In this document: positions 30,466-32,978 of the stretch, piece by piece
Layout: each line of letters begins with the position of its first letter
Numbering within the stretch: the first letter of the stretch is position 1
NCBI GenBank assembly: GCA_900322095.1
Contig: ONYS01000020.1
Span: forward strand, 1 to 32,978
DNA from: an uncultured Prevotella sp.
GTDB taxonomy: Bacteria > Bacteroidota > Bacteroidia > Bacteroidales > Bacteroidaceae
Direction: 5' to 3'
Length of the DNA: 32,978 nucleotides
Program-made: the position numbers and the translations under genes
The notes under the pieces: model-generated
Seen by the model: only the letters and a program-made list of their open reading frames with translations
Told to the model about the DNA's origin: nothing
Database searches by the model: none

Positions 30466-31344
30466 ATGACACTAATAGATGGAAAAGCAACGGCTACGGC
30501 CGTGAAAGCTGAGATTGCCCAGGAGGTGGAGCAGATGGTGGCGCGCGGAGAAAAGCGTCCCCATCTCGCTGCTGTTCTCGTGGGGCATGACGGCGGTTCG
30601 GAAACCTATGTCAAGAACAAGGTCATTGCTTGTGAGCAGTGTGGTTTCAAGTCTTCGCTGATTCGTTATGAGGACGATGTCACCGAGAAGGAACTTCTGG
30701 AATGCGTAGACAAGCTCAACAACGATCCCGACGTCGACGGCTTTATCATTCAGCTTCCATTGCCTAAGCATATCGATGAGCAGAAAATCATTATGGCTAT
30801 CGACTACAGGAAGGATGTCGACGGATTCCATCCCATCAACGTCGGTCGCATGGCGATTGGTCTGCCTTGTTTCATATCTGCAACACCATTGGGCATTCTC
30901 ACCCTTCTGCGCCACTATAATATAAGTACGCGCGGAAAGAAATGTGTCGTTCTGGGCCGCAGCAACATTGTGGGCAAGCCCATGGCTCAGCTCATGCTCC
31001 AGAAGAACTACGGCGATGCCACCGTCACCGTTTGCCATTCGCACAGCGCCAACCTCAAGGACGAATGCCGCGAGGCCGACATCATCATTGCCGCAGTGGG
31101 CCGTCCCGACTTTGTTACGGCCGACATGGTGAAGCCCGGAGCTGTAGTGATTGACGTAGGCACGACGCGTGTGTCCGACGCAACGAAGAAGAAGGGATTC
31201 CGTCTCAACGGCGATGTCAAGTTTGATGAGGTGGCACCCAAGTGCTCGTTCATCACTCCCGTTCCTGGTGGCGTTGGTCCCATGACCATTTGTTCACTGA
31301 TGAAGAATACTTTAGCAGCAGCAAAACATGAATACTACGAATGA
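30466..31344 (+). CDS. folD: Bifunctional methylenetetrahydrofolate dehydrogenase/cyclohydrolase FolD
   Basis: This cytosolic enzyme interconverts 5,10-methylene-, methenyl- and 10-formyl-tetrahydrofolate. The 292-residue protein has the catalytic YxxxK motif (Y48, K52 in [16 protein letters not shown]), IIQLPLPKH (Q96), KDVDGFHP (D119), the NADP-site sequence [14 protein letters not shown], and the family end [12 protein letters not shown]. All residues expected for activity are present. Its last 17 bases overlap the start of a small TPR gene, so the two are coupled. Confidence 0.96.
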   Translation: MTLIDGKATATAVKAEIAQEVEQMVARGEKRPHLAAVLVGHDGGSETYVKNKVIACEQCGFKSSLIRYEDDVTEKELLECVDKLNNDPDVDGFIIQLPLPKHIDEQKIIMAIDYRKDVDGFHPINVGRMAIGLPCFISATPLGILTLLRHYNISTRGKKCVVLGRSNIVGKPMAQLMLQKNYGDATVTVCHSHSANLKDECREADIIIAAVGRPDFVTADMVKPGAVVIDVGTTRVSDATKKKGFRLNGDVKFDEVAPKCSFITPVPGGVGPMTICSLMKNTLAAAKHEYYE

Positions 31345-31531
31345 TAACAATCTGACGGCCACGGAGTGGTACGAGCGGGGCAACGGCTTCCGGCAGCAGG
31401 GTGATTGGCAGCATGCCATCAACTGCTATCTTGAGGCTATCGAGCTTGACCCTTGCTCTCCAGCAGTTGAGGCCAAAGAGATGCTTTTGAGCATTCTCAA
31501 CTTCTATCACAAAGACGCTTACAACCCCTAA
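31328..31531 (+). CDS. Small single-TPR protein upstream of the oxidoreductase genes
   Basis: This 67-residue protein has one tetratricopeptide-type helix pair ([32 protein letters not shown], about 11-43, quoted as a span) and a conserved-looking end ([15 protein letters not shown]). The start lies inside folD, in another frame. A similar short protein commonly precedes this ferredoxin oxidoreductase operon in Bacteroidales, as far as I recall. Its function is unknown; a chaperone or assembly role is speculation. Confidence 0.75.
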   Translation: MNTTNDNNLTATEWYERGNGFRQQGDWQHAINCYLEAIELDPCSPAVEAKEMLLSILNFYHKDAYNP

Positions 31532-31598
31532 GCCGATTTGACAACAGTTTTTAATTATCTTACCTTGTTTACATTAAGCCTAAAAAAACTTAAACATT

Positions 31599-31832
31599 AT
31601 GGGAAAGATTAAGGGTGCCATCGTGGTCAATACCGACCGTTGCAAGGGATGCCAACTTTGCGTGGTAGCCTGCCCAAAAGGCGTGATTGCTTTGGCACAA
31701 AAGAAAGTTAACGTTCACGGTTATCCCTATGTGGAGGCCGCTCATCCCGACGACTGCATTGGATGTGCCAGTTGTGGTATTGTGTGCCCCGATGGTTGTA
31801 TCACCGTGTACAAAAAGAAAATGGAGGACTGA
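31599..31832 (+). CDS. Ferredoxin-like delta subunit of a 2-oxoacid:ferredoxin oxidoreductase
   Basis: This 77-residue protein with two 4Fe-4S clusters has two CxxCxxCxxxC motifs: C15, C18, C21, C25 followed by P, and C53, C56, C59, C63 followed by P. It would carry electrons from the thiamine-dependent oxidoreductase to ferredoxin. It precedes the alpha subunit gene by 3 bases. The set delta-alpha-beta is the usual VorDBA/KorDAB order. Substrate choice (branched 2-oxoacids or 2-oxoglutarate) cannot be read from this subunit. Confidence 0.9.
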   Translation: MGKIKGAIVVNTDRCKGCQLCVVACPKGVIALAQKKVNVHGYPYVEAAHPDDCIGCASCGIVCPDGCITVYKKKMED

Positions 31833-31835
31833 GAG

Positions 31836-32918
31836 ATGGCAGATCAGGAAGTAACATTAATGAAAGGCAACGAGGCTATCGCCCGTGCTGCCATTCGCTG
31901 TGGTGCGGACGCCTACTTCGGCTATCCCATCACCCCGCAAAGTGAAGTAATTGAGACCCTCGCAGCGCTTAAGCCGTGGGAGACGACCGGTATGGTTGTC
32001 GTACAGGCTGAGAGTGAGGTGGCGTCGATCAACATGGTCTATGGAGGCGCTGGCGCAGGCAAGCGCGTGATGACCTCTTCATCATCGCCCGGTGTGGCCT
32101 TGATGCAGGAAGGCATCAGCTATATGGCTGGTTGTGAGCTGCCCGGCGTGTTTGTCAATGTTCAGCGCGGCGGTCCTGGTTTGGGAACCATCCAGCCCTC
32201 ACAGAGCGATTATTTTCAGGCCACACGCGGTGGTGGCAATGGTGACTATCAGGTGATTGTGCTCGCTCCGAATTCTGTTCAGGAAATGGCAGACTTCGTT
32301 GATTTGGCCTTCACGCTCGCCTTCAAATACCGCAATCCGGCTATGATTCTCTCTGATGGCGTCATCGGTCAGATGATGGAGAAGGTGGTGTTGCCGCCTA
32401 TGAAGCCGCGCCGCACTGAGGAGCAAATCCGCGAGGAGTGCCCATGGGCCTCTATCGGACGTGTTGGTGGCCGCAAGCCCAACATCATCACTTCGCTTGA
32501 GCTCCGTTCGGAGGAGATGGAGAAGCGCAACCTTCATTTGCAGGCCAAATACCAGCAGATCCGCGACAACGAGGTGCGCTATGAGACACAGCAGATGGAC
32601 GATGCCGACTACATGATCGTAGCCTTCGGCTCAGCTGCCCGTATTTCGGAGAAGGCCGTAGAGATTGCCCGCGAGGAGGGCATCAAGGCCGGACTCTTCC
32701 GTCCCATCACGCTCTGGCCCTTCCCCAGCAAGCAGATCTTGGAGATGTCGAAAGGCAAGAAGGGCATTCTCGTTGCTGAGATCAATGCCGGACAGATGAT
32801 TCAGGATGTGCGCCTGGCTGTGAATGGCAGCATCAAGGTGGAGCACTTTGGTCGTCTGGGTGGAATCGTTCCCGATCCAGAGGAAATTGTTAACGCTTTA
32901 AAGGAGAAACTGCTATGA
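31836..32918 (+). CDS. vorB: 2-oxoacid:ferredoxin oxidoreductase alpha subunit (VorB/KorA type)
   Basis: This 360-residue subunit of an anaerobic CoA-dependent oxidoreductase converts 2-oxoacids to acyl-CoA with reduction of ferredoxin. The pyrimidine-binding domain is recognisable by KGNEAIARAAIRCGADAY, FGYPITPQSEV, QAESEVASINMVYGGAGAGKRVMTSSSSPG (read in parts) and QRGGPGLGT. The transketolase-C-like domain has IVAFGSAARI and FRPITLWPFP. Bacteroidales homologues are commonly named VorB (3-methyl-2-oxobutanoate). KorA with 2-oxoglutarate is an alternative. The stop overlaps the beta-subunit start by 4 bases (ATGA). Confidence 0.88.
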   Translation: MADQEVTLMKGNEAIARAAIRCGADAYFGYPITPQSEVIETLAALKPWETTGMVVVQAESEVASINMVYGGAGAGKRVMTSSSSPGVALMQEGISYMAGCELPGVFVNVQRGGPGLGTIQPSQSDYFQATRGGGNGDYQVIVLAPNSVQEMADFVDLAFTLAFKYRNPAMILSDGVIGQMMEKVVLPPMKPRRTEEQIREECPWASIGRVGGRKPNIITSLELRSEEMEKRNLHLQAKYQQIRDNEVRYETQQMDDADYMIVAFGSAARISEKAVEIAREEGIKAGLFRPITLWPFPSKQILEMSKGKKGILVAEINAGQMIQDVRLAVNGSIKVEHFGRLGGIVPDPEEIVNALKEKLL

Positions 32919-32978
32919 CAAACGATATCATTGCACCTGAGAATCTGGTCTATAAGAAACCGGACTTGATGAACGACA
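32915..32978 (+). CDS. Start of the thiamine-binding beta subunit (partial at window edge)
   Basis: An ATG overlapping the alpha-subunit stop opens a frame that runs off the window after 21 codons (MTNDIIAPENLVYKKPDLMND). By position and by this N-terminus it should be the TPP-binding beta subunit (VorA/KorB). The catalytic region is outside the window. Confidence 0.75.
   Translation, partial: MTNDIIAPENLVYKKPDLMND

Overview
The window reads as chromosomal DNA from a Bacteroidales bacterium, most like Prevotella or a close relative. Three things point there. Promoters follow the Bacteroidetes pattern (TTTG, a gap of about 20 bases, then TAnnTTTG). Start codons mostly lack a Shine-Dalgarno sequence. 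Several families are typical of the phylum: an HYC_CC_PP-like protein, a DUF4837 lipoprotein, a DUF4922/SpoIID fusion, a TPR-LptE-SecG cluster, and a beta-helix protein with a Prevotella-like C-terminal tail. Genes are dense and mostly housekeeping or envelope-related.

Layout. 1-460: the tail of an unidentified reading frame, then tRNA-His on the minus strand with its own promoter and terminator. 858-7991 (+): a copper/silver efflux locus, with an HYC_CC_PP-like metal-associated protein, a CusA-type RND pump, a TolC-like outer membrane factor, a CusB-type adaptor with a heavy-metal-binding domain, and a small exported HMA protein. 8204-15376 (-): eight tightly packed genes, in transcription order rlmN, a DUF4837 lipoprotein, a PdxA homologue, a flippase-like membrane protein, a receiver-less sigma-54 activator, lptE, a TPR-like protein and secG. 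15613-17136 (+): an ArnT-like lipid-linked sugar transferase. 17137-18189: a 1.05 kb repeat-rich spacer holding 22-bp tandem repeats, a decayed fragment of a second arnT copy, an orphan minus-strand promoter, palindromic REP-like elements, a 110-bp direct repeat and a tandemly duplicated promoter. 18190-23287 (+): a very large multidomain protein (GT-A-like, GT2, DUF4922/HIT-like, SpoIID) followed at 10 bp by an AmpG-like permease. 23461-24546 (-): a membrane acyltransferase. 24958-26400 (+): a secreted beta-helix protein split by one in-frame TAG, followed at once by an apparent 205-bp MITE. 26812-32978 (+): ftsH, ffh, folD, a small TPR protein, and the start of a 2-oxoacid:ferredoxin oxidoreductase operon that runs off the window.

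The cus genes overlap at ATGA and TAATG junctions and should form one cell-envelope-spanning pump. The minus-strand octet joins envelope biogenesis (LptE, SecG, lipoprotein, flippase, sigma-54 activator) to an RNA methyltransferase and a vitamin B6-type enzyme. The most interesting locus is the GT/DUF4922/SpoIID fusion with AmpG. It combines two sugar-nucleotide-type activities with a glycan-strand lyase in one polypeptide that has no visible signal peptide, next to a muropeptide-type importer. Second are a PdxA homologue that has lost most of its active-site histidines, and the MITE beside the nonsense-split gene. All calls come from reading the sequence; no database search was run.
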